Origin: Crossaster papposus
Taxonomy: Eukaryota > Echinodermata > Asteroidea > Velatida > Solasteridae
Direction: 5' to 3'
DNA length: 64,000 bases
Assembly (NCBI GenBank): GCA_037893245.1
Contig: JBAIAA010000746.1
Coordinates: 668,010 to 732,009 of the forward strand
This document shows, piece by piece, positions 43,124 through 54,844 of this stretch (positions are counted from its first letter, which is position 1; the number at the start of each line of letters is the position of its first letter). A model generated the notes under the pieces. It was not told where the DNA came from, did no database searches, and was given only the letters and a program-made list of their open reading frames with translations. The translations under genes were made by a program, and so were the position numbers.

Positions 43124-44844
43124 ATTGGCGTGTCCAGGGGGGGGGCTTTGGGGGCTGAAGCCCCCCGCACGCGCGGATCCCAAAAAAAAAATGAAAGAGA
43201 AAAAAGAAGGAAAGGAGGAAAAAAAAAACGAAAGAAAAAACGAAAAAAAAAAAAATGATTTGATTCAGCCCCCCGCAGGAAAAAATCCTGCACACGCCTC
43301 TGCGCCCCCCCCTTGTCCTTGCCACGCGTCATATAAACCGACACACAAATAAAAACAAGGAAAGGAAAATGAATTTTATAAGAGGGTGACTGATGACGTG
43401 CATGATATAGCACAGAAAATATGCCCTGCTCCCCTTCCAAAAAAGGGGGAAAAAAGAGGGGACGGCAAATTATCACCGGTAATAATCAATCACTGTGTGA
43501 ACTAAAAACAAAGGGACCACTGTGGCAATACACAAACCAGTCATCGCGTCGCCAAAACCAGAGACAGGGTTTGAAACTCCCGCTTTTAGGGAATGTCTAA
43601 CCCAATTGGCCTGCAGACCTTTGATGTATTTGCCCGTCCACGAACTCCAACCACTGACTGTCATCTAGCAAAGATAATATGGCTAGAGCTGACCCCCCAG
43701 ATGTGTGTCTTACACAAAAAAGGAAAAAAAGAGTTAAGAATTACGCTCTGGAGAGACCAGTCAAACGGCCACTTTCTAGCATACCCACTAGTTAACATAC
43801 AATTACAGATTTATCTCGGCAGTTCAGTCACAAATACAATCCATATGATACTTGTCAGCAGAACCTTTTCCGCGTTTCAAAAAAATAACGAAAAGCACGG
43901 AGGGGTTCTTTTGAAACTTGTAAACGAAACCCCCCCCCAAAAAAAAAATTCCTACAGACTGCAATCTCGCAGAAATAAATGTGGCCTGAACTGACCTCTC
44001 ATGAAGCGTATATCGCTAGAAAAAAAACTTAAATTAAGAATTACGCTCTGGGCGGGATAGTTACGCAACCACACTGCTGGCATACCAGCACATCATGAAT
44101 TATGCAGATTTATCTCTGCAGACCAAGCCACAACCTAAAATCCAATGATACTTCACGCAGCAGAACTGTTTCAGCATCTCCAAAAAAATAACGAAAACGA
44201 TGAGAAAAAGTTCTGACTTGTGACAACTCCCATAAACACCCTCCCCTTCCCACATAGATTGAGTTCTGATTCACTGCAGCTAACTCTAGAATTGATCAAA
44301 AAAAGACAAAACAAATTAACTGATCATTCCTTGAAGTATGCCTGCATAAACCGGTTTCTCTGTGCTATACCTTCTTGCAAAAGCATTCCATTAGAAGTAT
44401 AATTAATAGCCTCACAGAAAAAGAAAGAGAATTCCACAAAACCCAGTATTACACGTCCTTCACATTAATGTCCTTCCCAGGTGACAGAGAATCGTTCTAA
44501 AAATTAAAAAAAACCTTGAGTGACATGTATGATTACGCTGCTTCCCAATAAACATGATAAAGTGAACAGCTGAAACAAATGATGGGAACTACCTACATGT
44601 ATGTAACAATAATGGCCAATACCATTTTTAAGGGGGGGGGGGGGGGGGCAAGTACCATTTTTAAGGGGTGTGTGACCAATTCTTAAAACTTTGTACTGGG
44701 AGGGGCTCTGCATCACCCAACTTACAGCAAATATAAGGGAAAGTGTTTTTTTTAGGGATCTGGGATGATGCGTACCAGAAACAACAGGTTTGACCTCATA
44801 ATGACCTTTACGATGACTTTGTGGGATAAAGTTGACCTCAAATC
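43041..44844. other. Repeat-rich sequence downstream of the Penelope ORF
   Basis: C homopolymer at 43060-43123; then a repeat with GGCGTGTCCAGGGGG, an A/G-rich strip and the hairpin GCAGGA..TCCTGC near 43275; two degenerate copies of a roughly 190-bp unit starting TTAAGAATTACGCTCTGG at 43734 and 44034; G16 at 44631 flanked by a 17-bp direct repeat ACCATTTTTAAGGGG. No gene. Confidence 0.5.
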
Positions 44845-45123
44845 ATTAAAATAACATCAGAATCAGATTCTCCAACCCCGAAAACCCCTAAAAAAATGTA
44901 TCATTTATGATTCTGGCTCTTTTAATTTCTTCACTGCGATTGACCTCTGACCCGGATGTCGGCCATATTGGATTTTGGCCAAAATGACCGCCACGTGGGG
45001 CGCCCGTCTTGGCGGCCGGCAAAAATCGAAAAGGTATGCTATGAACAGCATCTGGGCCAAATTTGGTGCTTTTGGAAGAATTTGAACCAAACAGCCCCTA
45101 TAGGGCCCTAACATCCCTGACTA

Positions 45124-45609
45124 ATACGAATTGATCCAGAATAGGCTAGAAGTAACTGAATAAACCAGAACTGTCAAATATTGATTTGATTATCTACTCT
45201 GCTCGGCAAACTGGAACTGACTGACGATGAGCTCTTGTCTGGATCGTTGTATATATCTTGATCGTCTGGATTCGGCGTCGTTCTGATGATTCTTGCTTGT
45301 TAAGATTGAAATCGGCTTAGCTCGGGATTGTGGTAGTAGTAGTAGGATCGAAGTAGGGCAAATCCGTTTGTAGTACGTCCATCTTGTTTTAGGTACGTTG
45401 TCACTCCGTCTAATTGCAGAACGGGATTGCCGCCAGAAAATGTTGAGTAGACTCAAAGTTTTGGAGCACCCTTTCCGCCTGAGACCGTCCATGAAGTTCG
45501 TAAACAGTTGCTACTCCGTTCGCACACAGTTTGAGCCCGTTCGGCAACATTAACAAGAACGTAATGAGAACTTGTTTGGTGTGATGGGAGCATAAGAACC
45601 GACAAATTA
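45124..45609. other. Intergenic, no recognised gene
   Basis: Two overlapping minus-strand open frames of up to 100 codons (45190-45662) have no recognised domain or partner copy and are not called. Confidence 0.4.
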
Positions 45610-46057
45610 TATGAATCATGCAATTTTTTTAACGAATGAAATGAAGCTCTTTTTTTATTCACAATACATTCATATCATATACAAACACGTGTGCTTTTGT
45701 ATACAGTGCGCGTGCTTTCATATTCAAGGTCAATAGAAAATGTAGGATTTTTCAAAAGCCACACCCACAACTAATTTCTCATTAAAATTGTGTCAAATGT
45801 TTGCAAGGCATTGGTCTACAAGTTCAAACTAGTTTGCACCTAAAACACATGCAACAATAATCGCTGAAAAATGCGTATATACTGCTTAGAATCAGGGAAA
45901 CCCTACAGGGGCGTGGTTTGTTAATTTAAAAGCCACGCCCACAACTAAGTTCTCGTTAAAATGGTGTTAAATGTTTGCAAGGCATAAGTCTAAACGTTCA
46001 AACTGGCTTGAACCCAAAACACATGCACTGATATCTGCTGAAAAATGCGTACTACAT

Positions 46058-47474
46058 TAGTCCAGGGAAAATAAGTTTTGACCTCACACAAATTGCAATA
46101 GAATATTTTTCACCACAGTGCACTTCTACAAGTCCCTAGAATGACATACTAAAAATCTCACAAAATCAAAGCGGTGGAAATATGACTAATTTGCATAAAT
46201 AGTTAATCCCTGCCGCGTAATATATTTATTCCTATATTTGGGTATATTATTATAATATTTTGTTGCGAAAAAGTTTATGTTGGTGATTCTACTTACACAT
46301 CCTTACTTCAATAACATTTTTCAAAGCTTGTAAGTGACTGACAAATTATGAAAATATAGTAATGGTCCAAAATGACTACAATTATACCCTCTAATTTACC
46401 TTGTCTGCAAATATCATCAAGTAGTCAGTAACGGTGAGCTTCAAATTCTATACCCAGCACGATATGTGGCAGAGGGGTACCCCCCTCTTATCCCTATACT
46501 TTATACGCACTCAACACTATTGTAACCTAACCCATCCCCCCCTTGAAACCTAAAAGGAATTCCTGAGATTCCGGGAACACAATGGTCAACACAAAAGAGG
46601 GGGGGGGGGGGGGGGGGGGGTTCTCTGCCACATATGGTGCTTCATATGTCAAATTCGCCAAGTTGCTTACTGGCACAGTTATCATATTAAACCCTTATGG
46701 GAAATCATATAAACAGTGATAACATTGTGATATTTAGCCCAGCAAACAAAAAATGGGGAAAATGGTGTCCATAAATTGGGCGAAAAAGTAGTTAAGGGGT
46801 TGCCTAACATGGGAGACTTGAACAAGTTCAAGAAAATCCACAAAATACATTTTAACGTAGCTGTGATTATTGTGAACAACACAAATCTGGGGTGTTTCTT
46901 TGAACTTATTCAAGTCTCTCACCTAAGGCAACCCTTCACCTATCTTTTAGCCCGATTCATGGACACACCATTTTTCCCCAGTTTTTGTTTGCTGGGCTAA
47001 ATATCACTATGTTATCATTGTTCATGGTTTTAATAGAATTACTGTGCCAGTAAGCAACTTGGTGAATTTCAAGCTCGTCAATACTGATTGCTTGATGATA
47101 TCTGAAGACAAGGTAAATGCGTGCAAATTATAGGGTATTATTGTAGTCATTTTGGACCATTACTATATTTTCATAATTACTCAGTCACTTACAAGCTTTA
47201 GAAAATGTTATTGAAGTAAGGATGTGTAAGTAGAATCACCAAAATAAACTTTTCAAAAAGATATAAATAATAATATACCCAAATATATGAATAAATATAT
47301 TACGCGGCAGGAATTAACGATTTATGCAAATTAGTCATATTTCCACCACTTGGATTTTTTGAGATTTTTAGTATGTTATTCTAGGGACCTTATAGAAGTG
47401 CACTGTGGTAAAAAATATTCAATTCCAATTTGTGTGAGGTCAACAGAACAAAATTAAGTATTTTCCCTGGACTA
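46058..47474. mobile_element. 1.2-kb foldback DNA element (plus inserted MITE)
   Basis: Arms starting TAGTCCAGGGAAAATA are complementary over nearly the whole length (about 600 bp each) around a centre near 46850. Only the left arm carries the 200-bp MITE at 46449-46648. Block B reads TGCGTACTACATGTAC without it (near 19199). The flanks share CTACAT. Confidence 0.8.
46449..46648. mobile_element. MITE with 8-bp TSD, copy 2
   Basis: TSD TCAAATTC at 46441-46448 and 46649-46656. TIR core AGCAC[GC]ATATGTGGCAGAG. It carries a G tract at 46592-46620. The opposite arm of the host foldback preserves the empty site (complement of GAGCTTGAAATTCACC). Same family as 18541-18789. Confidence 0.9.
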
Positions 47475-48711
47475 CATCTACATGTACTTACAATTAGAAA
47501 ACCCCTAAAAGGGGTGTGGCTTGTTAATTTAAAAGATATATTATATACCTAAAACATAATAAATTATCATTTGAAAAAATTGTGGATAATTTCTCAGATT
47601 TAACTCGCCGTGAGGAATTAAAAATCAGTAATTGTTGTTCATGTTTGCGTGAATATACAGCGGTTTTCACTTTTTTCCCAAAATAGCCATAGAAAATGAC
47701 AAAACCCCTAAAAGAAATTTTTGAAACATATAAATCTGTGAAATGGAACCACCAAGCATTCCAAAACTGTTTTCAGGTCGCTTCTTGGTCTTAGAAAACA
47801 CATGAGCCTATTTTTGGACATAAGAACCACTACTAATATTGCAATTGAAATCAGTGGAAGTAGCCGGTGTCATTAAAATAAGACTCCTATGAAAATCAGA
47901 TCCTTTTTCCTATTATTGGTTAAACCCTCTCAGGTGACAGGTCACGCTCCTAATTATCTCCACTTAAGCATGCGCAATACTACCAATGAGTCCAGATTTC
48001 ATGGGGTTTGAAATTCACACTACACCAGTCTACTTAAGGCTAGTAAAGTCATTAGCGGTGAGGTTATTGTCTACACAATTATGTCTTTGAGATTTTAGAC
48101 AGGGTAGTGTAAGCTTGCATGCGTGTTTTGTTTTCTTCATTTATTTGCGATTGGAACATAGCAGAACAAAAACAGTGGTCCCAAAACAAAGACGCAGTCT
48201 ACCAAATTATATTATATAACACCAAAATGGCTTAACAAAAATATAGGGCAACTCGACAAGGTTAATCGTTATATTGATAGGTCATCACACCGGCAGTTAA
48301 CCATCAACCTAAAATTCTAAAGACACTAATAGTAATATTCACACTCGCACTAAACGTCTCTTACAAATTATACTTCCTTCACGTAAACAAGAAATATGTA
48401 AATGTCAAATAGTGAAAGTTGCCACCAAAATGGCTCTTTTACAAGAGTGAGTTAATTCACGCTTTTCGAGTGGTTTGTTTCCCACTCTGTTGGAGTGACT
48501 CTGAAATTTGCATTTTTGGATTGGATTTTTTTTTATCAAAATATGTTGATAAGATATTCAAAAGCTGGTAAAAATCTTACACCGTATTTCAAGGTATCAC
48601 TTGTTTTATTGGTATTTGTGACTTTTATTCGATTGTCAAACGAAGCTCTTCATGTTTGTTTGTGGTTTTTTCATCGACGATACAATCGGCATGTTTGCTC
48701 GCAATGTCGCA
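47475..48711. other. Block C 3' flank of the TRIM gene
   Basis: Shared non-coding sequence, including the empty TTAA site at 47964-47967 for the block A element. No gene. Confidence 0.55.
48624..48629 (-). other. Putative polyadenylation signal, TRIM copy C
   Basis: AATAAA on the minus strand, about 83 nt after the stop codon. Confidence 0.5.
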
Positions 48712-51700
48712 TCACACCTGGTGATACATCTTGACTGAGTAGAGGTCAGCCACTGCCAGCTGCCCATCTGATGTGAATGTGATTCCGAGGGGACAGAGCA
48801 GACCCTGTGCAATGCACTTGAGAAATCCACCTTGAAGGTCATAGTGGTGGATATGTCCCGTGTTATCACCATTTTGCATTGCAACATAGATACCTGAGCT
48901 ATCAGTGTACACACCGCGGCAGCACTCTACTGGTTGACCATTGATGGTGGGTTTGATGGTGCGCTGTGTAGTACCATTGCCATCAGCAACATTTACTGTC
49001 TGTGACCAGGAACTAATGACAATTCTATCATTGCTGTCTACACCCAGATAGTAAGGTGCAACCTTGACTGGTATGGTACGTAGGAGCTCACCATCAGTGG
49101 GGCTGTGTTCAGTCAACACCAGCTTCTTGACATCACCTACTACGATGGTACCATCATTCTTGACAGCTACACTCTGGAGGTCAACTGCGGTCTTACGGAC
49201 CTCACTCGGTGGCACCGTTAGGAACTTGTAGGCCAGTGTGTTGTCGCTGTTGAACACCTTCACATGGGATGCGCCTACCTCAACGACCACTAAACGATTG
49301 TTGGTGCGTGTAGCTGCGATGCTGGATGTACCTGTAGGAGTCATAATGTCAGAACAAACAAACGACCATTATGCAGTTATTGCACAATCCTTTCAACACA
49401 GACATTCTTGAAAGAGCGAAAACTGCGGTAAAAAAAAAATTTGTCAAGGAATACATTATCAAGGTTTGAAATACACGCTTCAGAAATTAACGCATCTTAT
49501 AATTCATCTTGCATAATCTGGTTATGTTTGGTGTTTATCTATTCATGCCCCAGATTGTGGGTCATTTTCTGTGTAAATAATGGGCGATACATATATAAAA
49601 AAGGTCTTTCATGCCAACAAATGATAAACATACACTGCGAAAACTGTGTTTAGCGAGTAAACACTTTTCTAAACACTTTCTTGCTATCAGTTAGTAAACG
49701 TTACATGCTGAACATGTTTAGTTTGAGGATGGATAGTGTTTAGTCATTGAACATTGATGTTTAGGATTTGGATATGGGTGTTTAGCTGCTAAACATGTTA
49801 ACTGTAAGCAAACAAAGTCTGTTTACTTGGTAAACACAGCTTTTGGAGTGTAAACTCGCATACCAATTTTTAAGCTAAAATATTTCTTTAACAAAATTCA
49901 CAGTATTTAATTTTTCTGTAACTATCAGATGTATTGTTCTTGGAGCTTGAAGAATACAAAAAATCAATTTACTGAGGTCAAATTTCCACTTTTGAAATTT
50001 GGTTTTCATGAAATGTACATTGAGATTAAAAAACATTCCCATGTCATGAATACCAACTTATGAAATAGATTATTATTTCCTTTTTAGTTTCAATAGGGTT
50101 TTATTTACTTTTGTTTTTCTTATTTGTTAAACATTTAAATACAGGGAATCTTAGTAAAGAGCGAAGGCAAATTGTTTCAGTGCATAATTTCGCAGATGGC
50201 AGGTAATTTCAACTGACATCCTTGCATCGGGATCGTGCTTTTCTGGTTGCCAAACATTCACAGTATTTAATTTTTCTGTAACTATCGATGTATTTTTCTT
50301 GGACTTCCCATCTTTTGCAACGAGCTTCAGGAATAAGGTCAAATTTCCATTAAGGATAAGGTTTATCCAATTTTGAAATTTGGTTTTTATGGAATATTGC
50401 AGTTAACCAGTTCGTGCCGGATGACGTATACACGGTAAATTTTTTCGAGATTCGAAACGAATAACAAATAAACACGTCCCGAGCAAGGCCCCCAAAAATC
50501 GTTTACTATCCACGGATGACGTGTTAATTCATCAGGCACAGCAGTTTAATTCCGCAGAGGACACGTACGCAAAAAGTTGCGGTTGATGTGTACAACGTAT
50601 TTATGCCAAAAGTTACCCAGTAGCGCTTCGGAGGACGGGTATACACGACTGACATAATGGCATACACGCGGTGGACGTGAATATACGTCAACGTTGCCCA
50701 GCATGCCTTGTTCACATGGTGGACGTGTAAATACACTATATTGTGGTATCACGCTTCAGTGATTAGGCCTATTCAACAAGCTAGCTCCATGGATTATCAG
50801 CTGCGTCCAGTAATTTCTTGACATTCAAATTCACTAACTATTGTTCCTTAGTTTCCTTTGAAATTCTTGAAAGGGTGCTTTTCAGCTGGGCTTGCAAATA
50901 TTTGTATATACATTACCGCGCACAATTGTCTCCGACCCGGTGTGTAGTTCCACGGATGGCGTATGTATACACGCAAGCCTCAAATTTAAAAATTTTCTTC
51001 ACTTACCTACCACTTACCCACCTGTGATTTTCCACTTACCCACTTTCAAGAATGACTTACCCAAAACCGGCTTATCAAATAAAGCATGATTAATCTTCTG
51101 CAAAAGTAATATTTGAGATCTTGCCACAGAATTGCCATGGGAATCACAGATAAGTTTACCCTACTGGTAAAAACCCAAACTTTTAAAGTTGTTTTATTTT
51201 TTATTAAAACACACACAGGAAAATTTGGCAAGATTTGGCAAGATAATTTTCCAGTTGTAATTAGAAAATGGTTTGATGTACAACCACAATAACATTTGTT
51301 CACTTTTGTCCGCACTCCGCAGGATGGCAGATGAACCAAGGAAATTGCATGATTGATCAACACTATATCGTCTGAAATTTGTTGTTGCTTTGCAGGTTTT
51401 GAACAGTTAGGTTTGTTTTTTTAATTTGAAAAAAATGTACACTCTAAACCGCAATTAAAAAACTGAAAACACAATTATGTTTAAAACCAATCCTTTGGTA
51501 CAAATCTGTCGCTTAGAACTTCATAATTTCAAAAATGCCGATAATAAAAAGCAAATGGCTCAAGCATTTTGTTGAAACTGCAAGTACTTTTTGCCTCATT
51601 TTGCTTTTACAGGTTTCACATTTTAAATGAGCGGGGATTTCTTTAGAGTAACCAACAAAACACACATAAAAATGAAATAAAAAAAAAAAAAAAAAAAAAA

Positions 51701-54616
51701 AAAATAAGAGAAAAATCAACCCCCCCCCCCCATCCCCTCCAAAAAGTGTAAAACAAGTTTTAAGACTTTGCAAATTGAACTCCAAAAACTCCCCCCCCCC
51801 CCCCCCCAAGAAAAAAACCCAATTTTTCCTCTGATTTGCATGTGGAAACTCCAGAATAAACGTTGTCGTTATATTCTACTGATACTGCAGTGTAATTCAC
51901 CCATTCATCATTCATGGGGGACACGGGCGCCACCGATCGAAAGACATGAACGTTCATTGATAAAAACAAATCACTTTACCCTGCAAGAAATGGTCTTTTA
52001 AAACAAGATCTCGTCCGATATCATTTACCTACAAGGACCAATGCCTGCTAAAACAATGGGCTCCTTTTAGTGACAAAGACAAACACTGTGAAAGTCACTT
52101 AACACCCACTAAAGTTAAATTTCAAGTACGTTGATGGTTGACATCGTTGATCGGCATGCGCTACAATATTATTGGACATATAGTTCGTGACAAAATGCCA
52201 CTGTAATGATTCTGAAGCAAGGTCGAGTGCAACTAGCAGTACGATCTACACGTACGTGTTCACTCCACGGACTGTTTTATAAATAAACTGGCACCCCAGC
52301 TGTGCAGACATTATGACTAGCACTATTTCAGTCTGGATATCGGACCATACTTGTACTTTATGCGATGCATGTGCTTGCTGTGCGCGCGCTGTACTTCGAC
52401 ACAAGCAGTGCATTTAAATGGGGACAGGGCGTACACCAAATTATAGCTAAGTTGCCTTAGTAAAAGTAGAAAACATTCACACAATTCGATTCTTCGATTA
52501 TAAATCATTTCTTTATCATATTTCATCATGATAATCATACTTTAAAGTCACTTACCCAGCAACTTACCCATTTTAAAAAATCACTTACCGCCGAAAAAAA
52601 TCACTTACCGCCGGTAATTAAGTGGGTAAGCGTTAATTTCGAGGCTTGTTAATACACGTGTCAGATTTTATGGCGGGTAGCAGTTGTAGTACTTGTACAT
52701 GTCATATTATGACGCCCTGCTGCAGAGAGAAAAATGCCCTAAGCGACAGAATATTGGCAAAAATAGGTAAATAACGGTGCTAATAAAGTAAGTGTTGACA
52801 TCTTGTAGTAGTTGCATTATCAAAACAGGAATATTTTACTAAATAAAAAACTAATTTGTTTCCATGAAAAATAATCCCGCCAGTGTTCTCGACAATAAAC
52901 TTGTTCTTGAAATTAAACCCGCCGCGAACTGGTTAACCAGTTCGCGCCAGATGACAAATTTAAAACGGATAACGCATAAACACGCCAAGTTCAAGTTCGG
53001 AAATATCTGTCAGCAGCGAGCAAGGCCGGAAATGCGTGGGTGTGCTTCCCGGCACTATCAGCCTGATGAACCCGCTTCGGATTGAGTTTCGTTAAAAATA
53101 ATCCCGCCCCTCGGCTCGGTAATGTTAAAATAATCCCGGCGCGAACTGGTTAAAAAACATTCCCTTGCTATGAATACTAACTTTGTAGTTTCAAATGATT
53201 TTTATTAACTTTCTTTTTAAAACCTTATTTGTAAAAAAATTAAAAGAGAATATTAGTGAAGAGCGAAGGCAAATTGTTCAAGTGCATAATTTCACAGATG
53301 GCAGGTAATTTCAACTTACATCCTTGCATCGGGATAGTGCTTTTCTGGTTGCCATCGATGCTGCAGATCACAACTCGTTGGTTGTAGATGTCAGTCACTG
53401 CAATTTCATCAGGGTGACGAGCAGCAATGCCCAAAGCCCCATCGAACTCTCCTAGACCGCTTCCCTGTCTACCAAACTCACCACACAGCTCCCACTTGCC
53501 TTCCACCACTACCACCTCACCCAGACTGATGCCACCAACACCCTCACTCTGCTTGAACTTCAGAAATGCCAGCCTGTCATCAACTCTAGGAATAGCCTGA
53601 CCAGCCATCAGTTTCAAGTCTTTGCTGATTGTAGGATAGAGTGACATGAAGTCACTATCTGATGCAGTCCTTGTCACCTCTCTAGCTGTATCTAGTGAAA
53701 ACTGAAACCTCTCCACAGCCAAGCTAGCGGTTTTCTCACATTCCTCCAGCTTCTGCTCACGATCCGTTTGGATGCGTTTGATATCGTCAAGGATGCGATT
53801 TTCCTGAGCCGTTACCTCTGCTCGTATCTTAGCTGCTCTGTCTTGCACTTTTGTCTTCACCTTCTGAATTGCGAGATTTAAATCTTCTTTCAGTCCTAAG
53901 ACATTTTCTCGCGATTCCTGGATTGCCTTCATTGAGTTTTCAAGTGGAGACATAAGTTCAGCCAACGATTGCTTGTAAGTCGATGCTGCCTCATCTCCCT
54001 CAATGTACAAGTGCTCTGGCTTACAGTGGCCTACGACGGTACAATCTCGGCAGATCAACACTTCACATGTAGTACAAAAGAACCTTGCTGCTTCGCCCTC
54101 GTGGATCGGACATTTTGGATGTTGTTTTGAATGTTTCTTTGTCAATGTAACATTCCCCTCACAAATGTCCTTCAGTGGAGTCACCTTGTGGTTTGAAGAG
54201 TTAGCAAACCGAAGATGCATTTTGCTACAGGATGAGCACACATTCTGGTCGCAGTCCAGACATCGATGAGTTGCCTCGTTTCCCCCCTCACAAATATCAC
54301 AGGAAAGACCAGCATCACCCAAGCCCACTACCTTCTCCTGACGTTCAATCTCATCAACCAGACCGATTAGATGGAAGTTGGTTTTGAGACCCTGCACCCC
54401 CGCCTCTGGAAGTTTCGTCCCCTGTCGACACACGGGGCAAGAAATCTTTGTACAGCCCTGGTGCTTCGAGCTGTAGTATTTTAGCAGACATTGTTCGCAG
54501 AAGTTATGCAGGCATTCTAGTATCTTAGGCTGTTGATATTGCTCCTGGCAAATGCAGCACTCAAGATGTCTGCTGATTGTCTCTAGAGCTGAACTTACTG
54601 CAGGTCCAGTCGCCAT
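48712..54616 (-). CDS. TRIM-NHL E3 ubiquitin ligase-like protein, copy C (two exons, long intron)
   Basis: Exon 1 is 54616-53320 and exon 2 is 49331-48712, 1917 nt and 638 aa. The donor GGAT|GTAAGT and acceptor CTACAG|GTAC keep the frame through the same split Cys codon. RING, both B-boxes, the coiled coil and NHL are intact; the first NHL repeat is FGRQGSGLGEF. Exon 2 lacks the ProArgGly found after the junction in A and B (ThrSerSer instead). The intron has grown to 3988 bp by a local duplication and TE insertions, so splicing efficiency is open to question, although all coding parts and splice sites are preserved. Role as for copy A. Confidence 0.85.
49640..49855. promoter_or_regulatory. 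Intronic TGTTTA/TAAACA cluster, copy C
   Basis: About ten TGTTTA or TAAACA hexamers in some 215 bp, including the inverted pair TGTTTACTTGGTAAACA near 49828. Richer than the clusters of A and B. Confidence 0.4.
49890..50253 (-). pseudogene. Duplicated intron segment with remnant of TRIM exon 1 end
   Basis: Repeats the intron sequence and the last roughly 40 nt of exon 1 (about 50213-50251) inside the intron of copy C. The remnant still has a GT at its exon border, but as GTCAGT rather than GTAAGT. The second copy of the same intron segment starts at about 50254 and continues after the TTAA elements at 53154. Confidence 0.75.
50407..52932. mobile_element. TTAA-flanked DNA transposon 1 (2.5 kb)
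   Basis: TTAA at 50403-50406 and 52933-52936. TIRs CCAGTTCGTGCC and the near complement of CCAGTTCGCGGC. Contains the nested element 50974-52648. No transposase recognised. The sibling intron segment near 50016 keeps the empty site ATTAAAAAACATTCCC. Confidence 0.8.
50974..52648. mobile_element. Nested TIR element with CACTTACC repeats
   Basis: Ends CAAGCCTCAAA and the complement of CAAGCCTCGAAATTAACG. Both subterminal regions have direct CACTTACC or GGTAAGTG repeats. TSD candidates TATACACG and AATACACG are offset by 2 nt. Internally it has an A29-type tract and C runs (51680-51810). The termini are hAT-like, a weak call. Confidence 0.55.
52937..53149. mobile_element. TTAA-flanked MITE 2 (213 bp)
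   Basis: Shares TTAA 52933-52936 with element 1 and has TTAA at 53150-53153. TIRs CCAGTTCGCGCC and exact complement. Its left and right ends resemble those of element 1 (ATAAACACG, GAGCAAGGCC, AATAATCCCG), so it is a short member of the same family. Confidence 0.85.
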
Positions 54617-54836
54617 TTTGTTTTGTCTGAAAAAAAGAAGAATGTGTTCATGTATTTAATAATAGGGATCAACAGTCAGAGCTCTAGATGTACGTGGATT
54701 TGAAAGAAGGGCAAAATCACACCCTTACCAATCACTTTCATTTTATCTGCGATTGGTTTTTACATTGCTATTTGCCAATCCAATCTGTTAATGAGAAGGC
54801 TGATCATTTTAGAGGTAACCTAATTACATCCTTGAC
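54617..54836. other. Proximal 5' flank of TRIM copy C
   Basis: Conserved with A and B; uninterrupted up to the hAT-like insertion. Confidence 0.5.
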
Positions 54837-54844
54837 ACCGACAG

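Larger units (their letters stand above)
40749..45123. mobile_element. Composite region bounded by about 275-bp inverted arms and holding a Penelope-like element
   Basis: The left arm (40749-41022) starts TAGTCAGGGGTGTTAGGG. The right arm (about 44845-45123) is its reverse complement, ending CCCTAACATCCCTGACTA, with the right arm carrying a roughly 15-bp extra GC phrase. Between them are the Penelope-like RT ORF, a C homopolymer, a GA-rich strip and two degenerate copies of a roughly 190-bp repeat. The flanks do not give a convincing TSD. Confidence 0.65.

Noticed and set aside
42922-43476. Minus-strand frames across the C/G tracts near the Penelope 3' end
   Set aside because: Low-complexity Gly and Phe runs from homopolymers; no domain.
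45190-45662. Minus-strand frames of 69-100 codons
   Set aside because: Overlapping frames, no recognised domain, no second copy to test conservation.
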